Positions 34,948-43,611 of a DNA stretch of 64,000 bases are shown here, piece after piece. A model generated the notes under the pieces. That model had not been told where the DNA came from. It saw only the letters and a list, made by a program, of their open reading frames with translations, and searched no databases. A program made the translations under genes and the position numbers. Where the stretch lies: contig NZ_CP092364.2 of assembly GCF_022370755.2 (NCBI RefSeq), positions 1,798,001 through 1,862,000 on the forward strand, read 5' to 3'. This stretch comes from Mycolicibacterium goodii (GTDB lineage: Bacteria; Actinomycetota; Actinomycetes; Mycobacteriales; Mycobacteriaceae). Position 1 is the first letter of the stretch; every line of letters starts with the position of its first letter.

Positions 34948-36711
34948 TCAGTCGAGCGCGGCGATGTCGTACACCGTCAGCGCTGCGCTGAACTGCAGGA
35001 TGGCTGCGGGGTCGGCGAGGCTGACCGAGGACAGCGATTCGATCCGGCGTAGGCGTTGCGCCACGGTGTTCGGGTGGATCACCAAGCGGTTCGCCGTTGC
35101 CGAACGTTCCTGGCGGCACTCGAGATAGGCGCGAAGCGTCGCCAGCAAGTCGGTGCGATGGGCCTGGTCATAGTCGAGGATCGGCGCGAGGGTGCGGCGT
35201 GCGAAGGCGCTCAGGGCGACGGGATCATCGATCCGCAGGAGCAGTCCGGCGATCCCGAGATCGTCCAGTCCGACGACCGCGGCGGTTCGTCCCGACATGA
35301 TCGCCACCTGAAGCGCTCCTTTGGCGGTCTGGTAGGACTCGCGGTGCGAGGCAACATCTCCAGGGCCGACCGCGACAGTTGCCTGCCGGTCTGCCGAGGC
35401 TTCGCGCATCGCCTGCCGCATGACCTCGCCTGCGCCCGTTGCGCCGGCTGCGGGCCACAGCATCACGATCGTCCCGGCGTGCATGGCGACGACGGGTTTC
35501 GGTCGGTGCTGTGCGGTTTGTTTGGTCAGCAGGACGAGTGATCGTTCGTATGCGCGTCGCTCAGCGACCGGGTCGAGGCCGTTGAATGCCCCGACGACCG
35601 CCACGTGCGGTACCGCAAGGTCGTGTCCCAGCCGGTGGGCGCGATCGAGCAGGCGGTCGGAAAGCGCGGCACCGCTGGACAAGACGTCACTGAGGAGTTC
35701 ACCTCGCAGACGTTGTTCCACCTCTGCTGCGGTCCGGCCGCGCAGCAGTTCCAACGCCGTGACGATCGACGCGTGCTCCACCGCGCGGATCATGATCGGA
35801 TCCAGAGCGAGACGCGTTTCGGGGAACCAGATCCGTGCCGCGACCTCGTCGCCGAGGTGCACCGCGGAGGCGAGATACGTTGTGCCATCGAACTCCCCGA
35901 CGCGTACCGGGCTGGAATCGGATCCGGCGGCCGCCGTCGCCCTCCAGGTTGTGTCCGGGAAATCCGTCGTGGCACCGGAGCTTGCGAGTACCTCGTGGTG
36001 GAGGTCCTCGATCAGTATCGGGCGTTCGATGAGTCCGTGCAGCACAGCTGCGATTCCGTCCAGACCACCCGATCGCAACGTCACCGCCAACAATCGGTCG
36101 TGGATCTGTTCAGACCGGGTCAGCGCATCGCGTTGCCGGCGAAGGGACTCCGTCATTGTGCGCAGCTCGTCGAGCCTTCGGGCCGAGGACACGGCGATCG
36201 CGGCATGGTTGGCCAGCAGCGTCATCCGCTCGACCTCGAAGTCCGTGTAGGTGTGCACCGAGCCGTAATAGCCGTTGAGCGTCCCGAGAACCTGTCCGCG
36301 GGCGACCAGTGGCACTGCGATCATCGATCGGTACCCCTGTTCGTTGGCGATGCCCGCCCACAGTTCGAACCCCGGTTCGTCGGTGACGTCGCGGATGGCC
36401 ACGGCCTCGGCGGTATGAAACGCCCGACTCGACGGGGACTCGCCGTGCAACACCAGCGGCCGGTCGGAGTTCACCCGGTCCACGTAGTCGGTCGACAGAC
36501 CACTGGCGCCGCGTACCCGCAGGTGTCGGCGTTCCTCATCGGGGATCAACACGCCACAGAAGTCGAAACCGAGCAGCGAGCGTGCGGTCTCGGCGATCTC
36601 GGTCAGCACATGGGAGAGGTCTTCCTCGGCGGTCGCCGACGCACTGAGCCGGCGCAGTGCGCCCAGCCAGGTCACGAGTTCGGTTCCCGGCTTGGTCTGT
36701 GGGGAAGGCAC
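34948..36711 (-). CDS. GAF-domain PucR/CdaR-family transcriptional regulator
   Basis: A regulator of about 587 residues. The N-terminal half carries a GAF sensor domain (residues about 25-190: LLGFDFCGVLIPDEERRHL, then SMIAVPLVARGQVLGTLNGYY). A middle CdaR GGDEF-like region follows, and a C-terminal PucR helix-turn-helix reads CRQERSATANRL then HPNTVAQRLRRIE. GTG 36711 was chosen; a TTG at 36759 is possible, and neither has a strong ribosome binding site. It lies between the importer operon and the divergent ALDH operon and probably activates one or both in response to an aromatic ligand. Confidence 0.85.
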   Translation of the reverse strand: MPSPQTKPGTELVTWLGALRRLSASATAEEDLSHVLTEIAETARSLLGFDFCGVLIPDEERRHLRVRGASGLSTDYVDRVNSDRPLVLHGESPSSRAFHTAEAVAIRDVTDEPGFELWAGIANEQGYRSMIAVPLVARGQVLGTLNGYYGSVHTYTDFEVERMTLLANHAAIAVSSARRLDELRTMTESLRRQRDALTRSEQIHDRLLAVTLRSGGLDGIAAVLHGLIERPILIEDLHHEVLASSGATTDFPDTTWRATAAAGSDSSPVRVGEFDGTTYLASAVHLGDEVAARIWFPETRLALDPIMIRAVEHASIVTALELLRGRTAAEVEQRLRGELLSDVLSSGAALSDRLLDRAHRLGHDLAVPHVAVVGAFNGLDPVAERRAYERSLVLLTKQTAQHRPKPVVAMHAGTIVMLWPAAGATGAGEVMRQAMREASADRQATVAVGPGDVASHRESYQTAKGALQVAIMSGRTAAVVGLDDLGIAGLLLRIDDPVALSAFARRTLAPILDYDQAHRTDLLATLRAYLECRQERSATANRLVIHPNTVAQRLRRIESLSSVSLADPAAILQFSAALTVYDIAALD

Positions 36712-36874
36712 CCGGTCAGTGTGCCGCACGAGTGTCCTGCCCACATACAAATGGGCCAACTATGTCTCTGGCGACATTGCCAGTCCGGGTCTGCATCACG
36801 ACACTCGTTGAGTACGGGTGCTACACATCACACCCACTTTTCGGCAAGACCGTCACCGACCAGACAGAGGCGAT

Positions 36875-38365
36875 ATGACCACTGCGACCACCGGCACCTT
36901 CTCACGGAGCGAGCTGAACGGCACCTCGACGCGCGACATCATCAACCCGGCCACCGGCGCGGTCATCGCCACGGTCGCCGAGCACGGTCCCGTCGAGGTC
37001 GACGCCGCCGTCGCACGGGCCCGCGCCGCGTTCGAGAGCGGCCCGTGGCCGCAACTGACCCGCAGCGAACGGGCCCGCCTGCTGTTGGGCATCGCCGACG
37101 CCATCGAGGACAGCACCGAACGTCTCTTCACCGTGGAGGCACGCAACAACGGCAGGCCCATCACCGAAACCCGGGCCCAACTGTCCCGGGTACCGGAATG
37201 GTTCCGCTACAACGCCGGGCTGCTGGCCGCGCAGCGGACCGCCGTGCTGCCCGGCGACGGCCCCTACGTCACCTATCAGCAGCGCAGGCCGCTGGGAGTG
37301 TGCGGAATCATCACGCCCTTCAACCATCCGATGCTCATCCTTGCGCGCAGCCTGTCCGCGGCGCTGGCCAACGGCAACACCGTCGTCGTCAAACCCTCGG
37401 AGATGACGCCCCTGACCACGCTGGCGCTGGGCGAGATCATCACCGCCGCAGGAGTTCCCGAGGGTGTGGTCAATATCGTGACCGGCGGTCGCCCCGCAGG
37501 CGAGCGACTCACCCAGCACCCCGACGTCGCGAAGATCACCCTCACCGGCGGTACCGAGGCCGGTCGCTCTGCGGCGATCGCGACCGCATCCCGATTCGCC
37601 CGCGTCACCGCCGAGCTGGGCGGCAAGACCCCGATCGCGGTGTTCGACGACGTCGACCCCCACATCGCCGCCGAAGGTGCCGCCTTCGCGGCGTTCGTCG
37701 CCGCCGGCCAATCCTGTGTCGCCGGTTCACGATTCCTCGTGCAGCGCGGTATCTACGACACGTTCGTCGAGGCGCTGGCGGCGCGCGCCGACGCGATCCG
37801 GCTGGGTGATCCCGAGCTGACCACCACCCAGATGGGCCCACTGATCAGCGCCGTGCAGCGCGACAAAGTGCGCGCGCTGATCGATACGGGCCTGGCCGAG
37901 GGTGCGCGGCTCGCCGCGGGTGGCGGAATCCCCGAACTGCCCACCCCGTTCGACGGTGGTTTCTACCTGCGGCCGACCGTGCTCGCCGATGCCACCATGG
38001 AGATGTCGGTGTCCCAACAGGAGATCTTCGGTCCGGTCGCGGTCGTCGTGCCGTTCGACACCGAAGAGGATGCGGTCGCGATGGCCAACGACAACCGATA
38101 CGGGCTCGGCGCCGGAGTATGGACGGTCGACGTCGGCCGGGCGCACCGAGTCGCCGCCCGCATCGACGCAGGCATGGTGTGGGTCAACGACCACCACCGG
38201 TTGGAACCCTCGCTGCCATGGGGCGGGATCAAGGAGTCCGGATCGGGAAAGGACGCCGGCACCGAATCATTCGACGACTTCTCCTGGATCAAGACCATCG
38301 TCGTGCGCACCGCTGCCGAACCCGTCGACTGGTACGGCGACGAGCCGCAGACGCGCCTGAACTGA
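36875..38365 (+). CDS. Aldehyde dehydrogenase (NAD(P)+)
   Basis: A 496-residue ALDH-superfamily enzyme oxidising an aldehyde to an acid. Catalytic residues are E247 in AELGGKTP and C281 in GQSCVAGSR. The coenzyme-binding loop PFNHPMLI and the segment QQEIFGPV are normal. The start at ATG 36875 follows AGAGG. It is the first gene of a six-gene operon divergent from the GAF/PucR regulator, and in that setting it could oxidise a ring-cleavage semialdehyde (hydroxymuconic semialdehyde dehydrogenase-like). That role is inferred from neighbours. Confidence 0.87.
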   Translation: MTTATTGTFSRSELNGTSTRDIINPATGAVIATVAEHGPVEVDAAVARARAAFESGPWPQLTRSERARLLLGIADAIEDSTERLFTVEARNNGRPITETRAQLSRVPEWFRYNAGLLAAQRTAVLPGDGPYVTYQQRRPLGVCGIITPFNHPMLILARSLSAALANGNTVVVKPSEMTPLTTLALGEIITAAGVPEGVVNIVTGGRPAGERLTQHPDVAKITLTGGTEAGRSAAIATASRFARVTAELGGKTPIAVFDDVDPHIAAEGAAFAAFVAAGQSCVAGSRFLVQRGIYDTFVEALAARADAIRLGDPELTTTQMGPLISAVQRDKVRALIDTGLAEGARLAAGGGIPELPTPFDGGFYLRPTVLADATMEMSVSQQEIFGPVAVVVPFDTEEDAVAMANDNRYGLGAGVWTVDVGRAHRVAARIDAGMVWVNDHHRLEPSLPWGGIKESGSGKDAGTESFDDFSWIKTIVVRTAAEPVDWYGDEPQTRLN

Positions 38366-38400
38366 TCCCCACGAATCATCATCTGCCGAAAGGACTCTTC

Positions 38401-39783
38401 GTGTCATCGTCGACATCGCCCGACCCGGGACGATCAGCGGTCAGCTGGCGTCGCGAGATCACCCGAACGCAATGGTTGGTGCTCGCAGGCACCACCTTGG
38501 GCTGGGGGCTCGACGGCTTCGCCGGGAGTCTCTACATCCTGGTCCTCGGCCCCACCATGACGGAACTGTTGCCGCACACCGGGATCGAACCGACCGGGGC
38601 ATCGATCGGTTTCTACGGCGGCCTGACGGTGGCGATGTTCCTGGTGGGATGGGCCACCGGCGGAATCCTCTTCGGAATGCTGGCCGACTACTTCGGACGC
38701 ACCCGGGTGTTGTCCATCGGCATCCTCACCTACGCGCTGTTCAGTGCGCTGGCGGCCTTCGCCGACACGTGGTGGCAGCTGGCGATCCTGCGGTTCATCG
38801 CCGGTGTCGGATCCGGTGTCGAGGCGCCCGTGGGCGCCGCCCTGATCGCCGAGAGTTGGCGCAACCGCTTCCGCGCCCGAGCGGGCGGAGTGATGATGGC
38901 CGGATATGCGGCCGGGTTCTTCGCCGCAGCGGCCGCCTACGCGTTGCTCGGTGACCACGGGTGGCGCGCCATGATGCTGCTGGCAGGACTGCCGGCGCTG
39001 GTGGTCTGGTTCATCCGCCGCTACGTACCCGAGCCGCCAGAGATCAGCGACCACATGCGGTCTCGTAGGCAACGAAAAGCGTTGGGAGCCAGCCACTCCG
39101 ATGACCACTTTGTGCTTCGTCGGCTGTTCCGCGCCCCGCTGCTGCGCCCGATGCTGGTGTGCACCGCACTGGCAACCGGCGCGCTGATCACCTTCTGGAG
39201 CGTGTCCACCTGGTATCCCCAGATCATCCGAGCCCTCACCGCAGCCGCCGATCTCCCTCGAGAGGTCGCCGACCACCGGGTCGCGGTCGCTGCCATGCTG
39301 TTCAACGCCGGTGGCATCGTCGGCTACGCGTCATGGGGATTCATCGCCGATGCGATCGGCAGGCGCCGAGCGTTCCTGATCAGCTTCACGGTCTCGGCGG
39401 CAGGCATCGTCTGGACCTTCCCGTTCGACCGCGGCTACGCCGAGTTCCTCGTCGCCATGCCGATACTCGGCTTCGGGCTGTTCGGCGCCCTGTCCGGGAC
39501 GTTCATCTATGCCCCGGAACTGTTCCCGCCCAGTGTGCGGGCAACCGCGCTGGCGGTCTGCAACAGCGTCGGCCGCTACATCACCGCGCTGGGCCCGTTC
39601 GTCGCGGGCGTCATCTCCACCTCGTGGTTCGGCGGAGATCTCGGCATCGCCACCGCGGCGGTGTCAGCGGTCGGACTCGTCGCCCTCGTCGGCCTCGTGT
39701 TCGCACGAGAGACCCGTGGTGAGCCGATGCCCACCGACAACACCGTCCACCCTGTTCCTCACGCGGAGAAGAGCGTTTCATGA
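38401..39783 (+). CDS. MFS transporter, aromatic acid/metabolite symporter type
   Basis: A 460-residue transporter with 12 helices; GTG start with AAAGGA upstream. Helix 1 has TLGWGLDGFAGSLY. The loop GMLADYFGRTR is the MFS motif after helix 2, and IADAIGRRRA repeats it in the second half. YAPELFPPSVRATAL is a late motif shared by the AAHS and sugar porter groups. The stop overlaps the monooxygenase start (ATGA), so import is coupled to ring hydroxylation. Confidence 0.86.
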   Translation: MSSSTSPDPGRSAVSWRREITRTQWLVLAGTTLGWGLDGFAGSLYILVLGPTMTELLPHTGIEPTGASIGFYGGLTVAMFLVGWATGGILFGMLADYFGRTRVLSIGILTYALFSALAAFADTWWQLAILRFIAGVGSGVEAPVGAALIAESWRNRFRARAGGVMMAGYAAGFFAAAAAYALLGDHGWRAMMLLAGLPALVVWFIRRYVPEPPEISDHMRSRRQRKALGASHSDDHFVLRRLFRAPLLRPMLVCTALATGALITFWSVSTWYPQIIRALTAAADLPREVADHRVAVAAMLFNAGGIVGYASWGFIADAIGRRRAFLISFTVSAAGIVWTFPFDRGYAEFLVAMPILGFGLFGALSGTFIYAPELFPPSVRATALAVCNSVGRYITALGPFVAGVISTSWFGGDLGIATAAVSAVGLVALVGLVFARETRGEPMPTDNTVHPVPHAEKSVS

Positions 39784-40970
39784 CCGATTACTCCCAGTCA
39801 CGCGCCGTCGTCGTCGGCGGGTCGATCGGTGGACTGACCACCGCGCTGCTGCTCCGTGACCTCGGATTCCACGTCGACGTCTTCGAACGCACCCCGACCG
39901 CGCTGGACGGACGCGGCAGCGGGATCGTCCTTCAACCCGACACCGTGCGCTGGTTCGAGGAGCGCAGCACGCAGGATCTGGCCGACCTGCACACCGCCAC
40001 CCGGTTCGTGCAGTACCTCGACCGTAGCGGCAACATCGTCCACCGTGAACCCGCCATCTGGACCTACACCTCGTGGGGCACCTTCTACCGGGCGCTGCTG
40101 GCCGACTTCGGCACAGAGCATTACCACTACGGCGAGTACGCCTGCGGATTCGATCAGGACGAGGCCGAAGCCGTGGTGCGCTTCGTGAGTGGCCGCACAG
40201 CCGCTGCCGACCTTGTGGTGTTCGCAGACGGGATCACATCCACGGCTCGCGAGCGCTTCGACCCCGATGCCACGCTGCAGTACGCCGGGTACATCGGTTG
40301 GCGCGGCACCGTGCCGCTGTCGGCATTGTCCGAATCCACGCGCAACACGCTGCGCGATGCCATCACCTATGACGTCATCCCGCATTCACACATCACCATG
40401 TACCCGATCCCGGGCGAGGACGGCCTCGAAGAGTCACAGCGGCTGATGAACTACGTGTGGTACCGCAATGTGCCCGCCGGGCCCGAGCTCACCGAAATGC
40501 TCATCGACAAACGGGGATTCGGCGGATCGGTGTCCGTGCACCCCGGGCAGGTGCAGGACCGCTACGTCACCGGGATGCGAGAAGCCGCCGCCGAACTGTT
40601 CGCTCCCGCGGTTGCCGAGGCCGTCGTCCGCACCGAGCAGCCCTACCTGCAGGTGCTCTCCGATGTGCGTTCCTCACGCATGGCGATGGGGCGGGTCGCG
40701 CTCATCGGTGATGCCGCCTGCGCATCGCGGCCGCACGCGGCGGCCGGAACCGCGAAAGCCGCAGCCGACGCATGGACACTGGCGGCCGCGCTCGCCGACT
40801 CCGACGGCGATATCGCCGCCGCGCTTCGCAAATGGGAGCCCGCCCAACTGCAACTCAGCGACTCGCTGCTGCGACGCGTGGTCGACATGGGCAATCGCTC
40901 CCAGTTCCACAACACGTGGCGACCGGGCGACCCGGACCTGCGGTTCGGGCTCTACGGACCCGGACACTGA
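39780..40970 (+). CDS. FAD-dependent monooxygenase, 2,6-dihydroxypyridine hydroxylase-like
   Basis: A 396-residue class A flavoprotein hydroxylase. The Rossmann motif is VVGGSIGGLTTALLL (residues 11-25). A GSGIVLQPDTVRWFEE segment follows, and later YIGWRGTVPL and MYPIPGEDG. These resemble 2,6-dihydroxypyridine 3-monooxygenase of nicotine catabolism more than phenol hydroxylases. The FAD ribityl motif is VALIGDAACASRPHAAAG. Coupled to the MFS gene and followed by cupin, amidohydrolase and Old Yellow Enzyme genes. Substrate is likely a hydroxylated pyridine or related ring; this rests on remembered family patterns, not alignment. Confidence 0.8.
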   Translation: MTDYSQSRAVVVGGSIGGLTTALLLRDLGFHVDVFERTPTALDGRGSGIVLQPDTVRWFEERSTQDLADLHTATRFVQYLDRSGNIVHREPAIWTYTSWGTFYRALLADFGTEHYHYGEYACGFDQDEAEAVVRFVSGRTAAADLVVFADGITSTARERFDPDATLQYAGYIGWRGTVPLSALSESTRNTLRDAITYDVIPHSHITMYPIPGEDGLEESQRLMNYVWYRNVPAGPELTEMLIDKRGFGGSVSVHPGQVQDRYVTGMREAAAELFAPAVAEAVVRTEQPYLQVLSDVRSSRMAMGRVALIGDAACASRPHAAAGTAKAAADAWTLAAALADSDGDIAAALRKWEPAQLQLSDSLLRRVVDMGNRSQFHNTWRPGDPDLRFGLYGPGH

Positions 40971-41006
40971 CCGAACATCTGCATGTCCCACGGAAAGGAA
41001 ACACCT

Positions 41007-41444
41007 ATGAGCGACAACAGCTTTCTCACCGATCTTCCTCTGGCAGGCGAGCTGGTGGCCACTGACTTCGAGACCTGGCCGGACTGGCTCAAGACCGAGT
41101 TCACCGAGCATGCTTTCGACGGCCACGTCGGCTCGCGGCTGCTGAGCGAGAACGCCCGCGTGCGGGTGTGGGAGATCCGGCTGGCACCCGGCGAGCGCTG
41201 GCATGCCCATCGGCACGTGCTCGACTACTTCTGGACCGCGGTCAACGCCGGTAGGAGCCGCCAGCACACGCACGACGGTACTGTTCGTGAGGTGTCGTAC
41301 CAGGCCGGCGAAACCCGCCACTTCCATTTCGGTGCAGGCGAATTCCTGCTGCACGACATCGAGAACATCGGTGACACCGATCTCGTGTTCACCACCGTTG
41401 AACACCTGGACAGCGCCAACGCACCGCTGCCGGTCACCCGATGA
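41007..41444 (+). CDS. Cupin-fold protein
   Basis: A 145-residue single-domain cupin. Metal-ligand-type residues sit in ERWHAHRHVLDYF (residues about 65-77) and in a second motif around RHFHFGAGEF. The ATG at 41007 has AAAGGAAAC upstream. It could be a small ring-opening dioxygenase or a binding protein. Its stop overlaps the amidohydrolase start (ATGA). The first cupin motif has HxH but the spacing to the Glu is irregular, so catalytic activity is not certain. Confidence 0.75.
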   Translation: MSDNSFLTDLPLAGELVATDFETWPDWLKTEFTEHAFDGHVGSRLLSENARVRVWEIRLAPGERWHAHRHVLDYFWTAVNAGRSRQHTHDGTVREVSYQAGETRHFHFGAGEFLLHDIENIGDTDLVFTTVEHLDSANAPLPVTR

Positions 41445-42472
41445 TCACCGCACCTCTCGCCGATGGCGTCATCGACGTCCACGCCCACTGGCTGCCCCGA
41501 GATCTGTTCGACCTCCCGCCCGGGGCACCCTACGGCCCCATGCACGACCGCGAAGGTCAGCTCTACCTCGGCGACCTGCCGTTGTCGATCGCCACCGAGG
41601 CCATGAGTGACGAAGCGGCGATCATCGACGACATGGACCGCGCGGGAGTAGGGGTCCGCGTGCTGTCGGCCCCGCCGTTCGCGTTCCCGCTGCGCGGCGG
41701 CGACGGCGCCGACCGGTATGCCGCCGAGTTCAATCAGGCGCTGGCGAAGCTGGTCGCCAGGGGCAACGGGCGTCTCGCCGGACTGGGTATCGTGAGCCTG
41801 GACGCCGGTCCCGACTTCGCAGCGAGCTCGGTTCCGCGGCAGCTCGACCACCTGGCCGCAGTGGAAGGAATCGCCGGTGTGGCGATCCCGCCGGTGGTCG
41901 AGGGGCGATCGTTCGACGGAGCGGCGCTGCGTCACGTGCTGACCGAAGCCGCGCGACGCGACCTTGCCGTCCTGGTGCACCCGATGCAGATCGGACGGCC
42001 TGAGTGGGCGCAGTTCTATCTGGTCAACCTGATCGGCAATCCGGTCGAAACCGCCACGGCGATAGCCACATTGATCCTCGGCGGACTGCAGGAGGAACTG
42101 CCCGCGCTGCGCATCTGCTTCTTGCACGGGGGTGGTTGTGCACCGGGGTTGCTCGGTCGTTGGACCCACGGCTGGCAGATGCGTGCCGATGTCCGCTCGC
42201 ACACCACGCGGCCGCCGGCAGAAGCATTTCGCCGACTGTACTTCGACACCATCACTCACGGCGTCCCGCAACTCGAGCTGCTGAAGGAACTCGCGGGCGA
42301 GGACAAGATCGTGTGTGGCAGCGATTACCCTTTCGACATGGCCGAAGGCGATCCGGCCCGGTTCGCCGTGGAGCACGGCCCCGGCGAGGAATCGCTCGTC
42401 CGCGCAGCTCGTGCGTTCCTGGGAGTCCGCGCCGGCGGCGCGTTCGACGCCGATCCACCCGAATCTCCGTAA
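41441..42472 (+). CDS. Amidohydrolase family protein, ACMSD/decarboxylase-like
   Basis: A 343-residue metal-dependent TIM-barrel protein of the ACMSD group, which holds nonoxidative decarboxylases of aromatic and muconate-type acids. Metal ligands are H14 and H16 (DVHAHWLP), H180 (VHPMQIG) and D295 (GSDYPFDMAE). H229 in FLHGGG is the catalytic His. These match 2-amino-3-carboxymuconate 6-semialdehyde decarboxylase. In this operon it would decarboxylate a ring-cleavage or ring-hydroxylation product. It overlaps the cupin gene by 4 bases. Confidence 0.83.
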   Translation: MITAPLADGVIDVHAHWLPRDLFDLPPGAPYGPMHDREGQLYLGDLPLSIATEAMSDEAAIIDDMDRAGVGVRVLSAPPFAFPLRGGDGADRYAAEFNQALAKLVARGNGRLAGLGIVSLDAGPDFAASSVPRQLDHLAAVEGIAGVAIPPVVEGRSFDGAALRHVLTEAARRDLAVLVHPMQIGRPEWAQFYLVNLIGNPVETATAIATLILGGLQEELPALRICFLHGGGCAPGLLGRWTHGWQMRADVRSHTTRPPAEAFRRLYFDTITHGVPQLELLKELAGEDKIVCGSDYPFDMAEGDPARFAVEHGPGEESLVRAARAFLGVRAGGAFDADPPESP

Positions 42473-42489
42473 CATCGATTGGAAACTCA

Positions 42490-43581
42490 GTGCCACACCT
42501 GTTCTCGCCTCTGACGCTTCGCGACATCACCTTTGCTCACCGGGCATGGATGTCCCCGATGATGCAGTTCGCCGCGGTACCCGCCGGACCCGACACCGGA
42601 ACTCCGACCGACTGGCACCTGCAGCACCTGGGTTCACGTGCCGTGGCCGGTGCCGCTCTGGTGATGGTGGAGGCCACCGCGGTCGACCCGCTGGGCCGCA
42701 GCAGCCACTACGATCTCGGGCTCTGGAACGACCGGCAGGCTCAGTCCTTCCGTCGCATCACCGAATTCCTCAAGGCGCAGGGAACAGTGCCCGGCATCCA
42801 GATCGTCCACGCCGGACGCAAGGGGTCCACCGGCGTTCCCTGGACCGACGAGACACAACCCCCACATGAGAACTGGACGACCGTCGGTCCCAGCGCGGTG
42901 CCCTTCGGCCGGCTCCCGGCGCCGACCCAGATGAGCGCCGACCAGATTGCCGCCACGGTCCAGGCGTTCGCCGTGGCCGCCCGCCGCGCCGCGGACGCCG
43001 GATTCCAGGCACTCGAAATCCACGGTGCACACGGCTATCTCATCCACCAGTTCCTCTCGCCGTACTCCAATCACCGCGACGACCGGTACGGCGGTCCTCT
43101 GGAACACCGGATGCGGTTCGCGCTGGAGGTGGCCGAAGCGGTCCGGGCCAACTGGCCCGACGGGCTCCCGCTGTTCTTCCGGGTATCGGCCACCGATTGG
43201 CTGGGTGGTGACACCGACGACACCAGACCGGGATGGACTCTCGCCGAGACCGTCGAGTTGGCCGGTCGGCTCAAACGGATCGGCGTCGACCTGGTCGACG
43301 TGTCGTCGGGCGGGTCGGCGCCGGATGCGGCCATTGCCGTCGCCCCGAGCTATCAGGTGCCGTTCTCGACTCGGATCCGGAAGGAAGTCGACATTCCCAC
43401 CGCAGCGGTCGGCCTCATCACCGATGCCGAGCAGGCCGATTCCATCATCGCCGACGGCGAGGCCGACGCGGTCTTTCTGGCCCGGGTGCTGCTGCGTGAC
43501 CCGGCCTGGATCAGCCGTGCTGCCGGTCAACTCGGCCACGAACTCCCGCACCCGGTCCGCTACGCACGTGCATTCCGCTGA
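42490..43581 (+). CDS. Old Yellow Enzyme (YqjM/NamA-like) FMN oxidoreductase
   Basis: A 363-residue NADPH-dependent ene-reductase-fold protein with GTG start at 42490. The substrate-binding pair is intact in EIHGAHGYLIHQFLSPYSNH. At the N-terminus the usual MSPMCQY reads MSPMMQF, so the redox-tuning Cys is M25 and the following Tyr is F27. That suggests altered flavin potential or substrate. It is the last gene of the ALDH operon and converges with an FAD monooxygenase gene 30 bases away. Reduction of an unsaturated ring-cleavage product fits the context. Confidence 0.85.
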   Translation: MPHLFSPLTLRDITFAHRAWMSPMMQFAAVPAGPDTGTPTDWHLQHLGSRAVAGAALVMVEATAVDPLGRSSHYDLGLWNDRQAQSFRRITEFLKAQGTVPGIQIVHAGRKGSTGVPWTDETQPPHENWTTVGPSAVPFGRLPAPTQMSADQIAATVQAFAVAARRAADAGFQALEIHGAHGYLIHQFLSPYSNHRDDRYGGPLEHRMRFALEVAEAVRANWPDGLPLFFRVSATDWLGGDTDDTRPGWTLAETVELAGRLKRIGVDLVDVSSGGSAPDAAIAVAPSYQVPFSTRIRKEVDIPTAAVGLITDAEQADSIIADGEADAVFLARVLLRDPAWISRAAGQLGHELPHPVRYARAFR

Positions 43582-43611
43582 ACACCGAGTTGTTCGACAC
43601 CGCGCCCGGCG

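Noticed and set aside
35605..37809. Long plus-strand open frame (734 codons) spanning the GAF/PucR gene and the start of ALDH
   Set aside because: It runs antisense to one well-supported gene and out of frame with the other, and has no family-like sequence.
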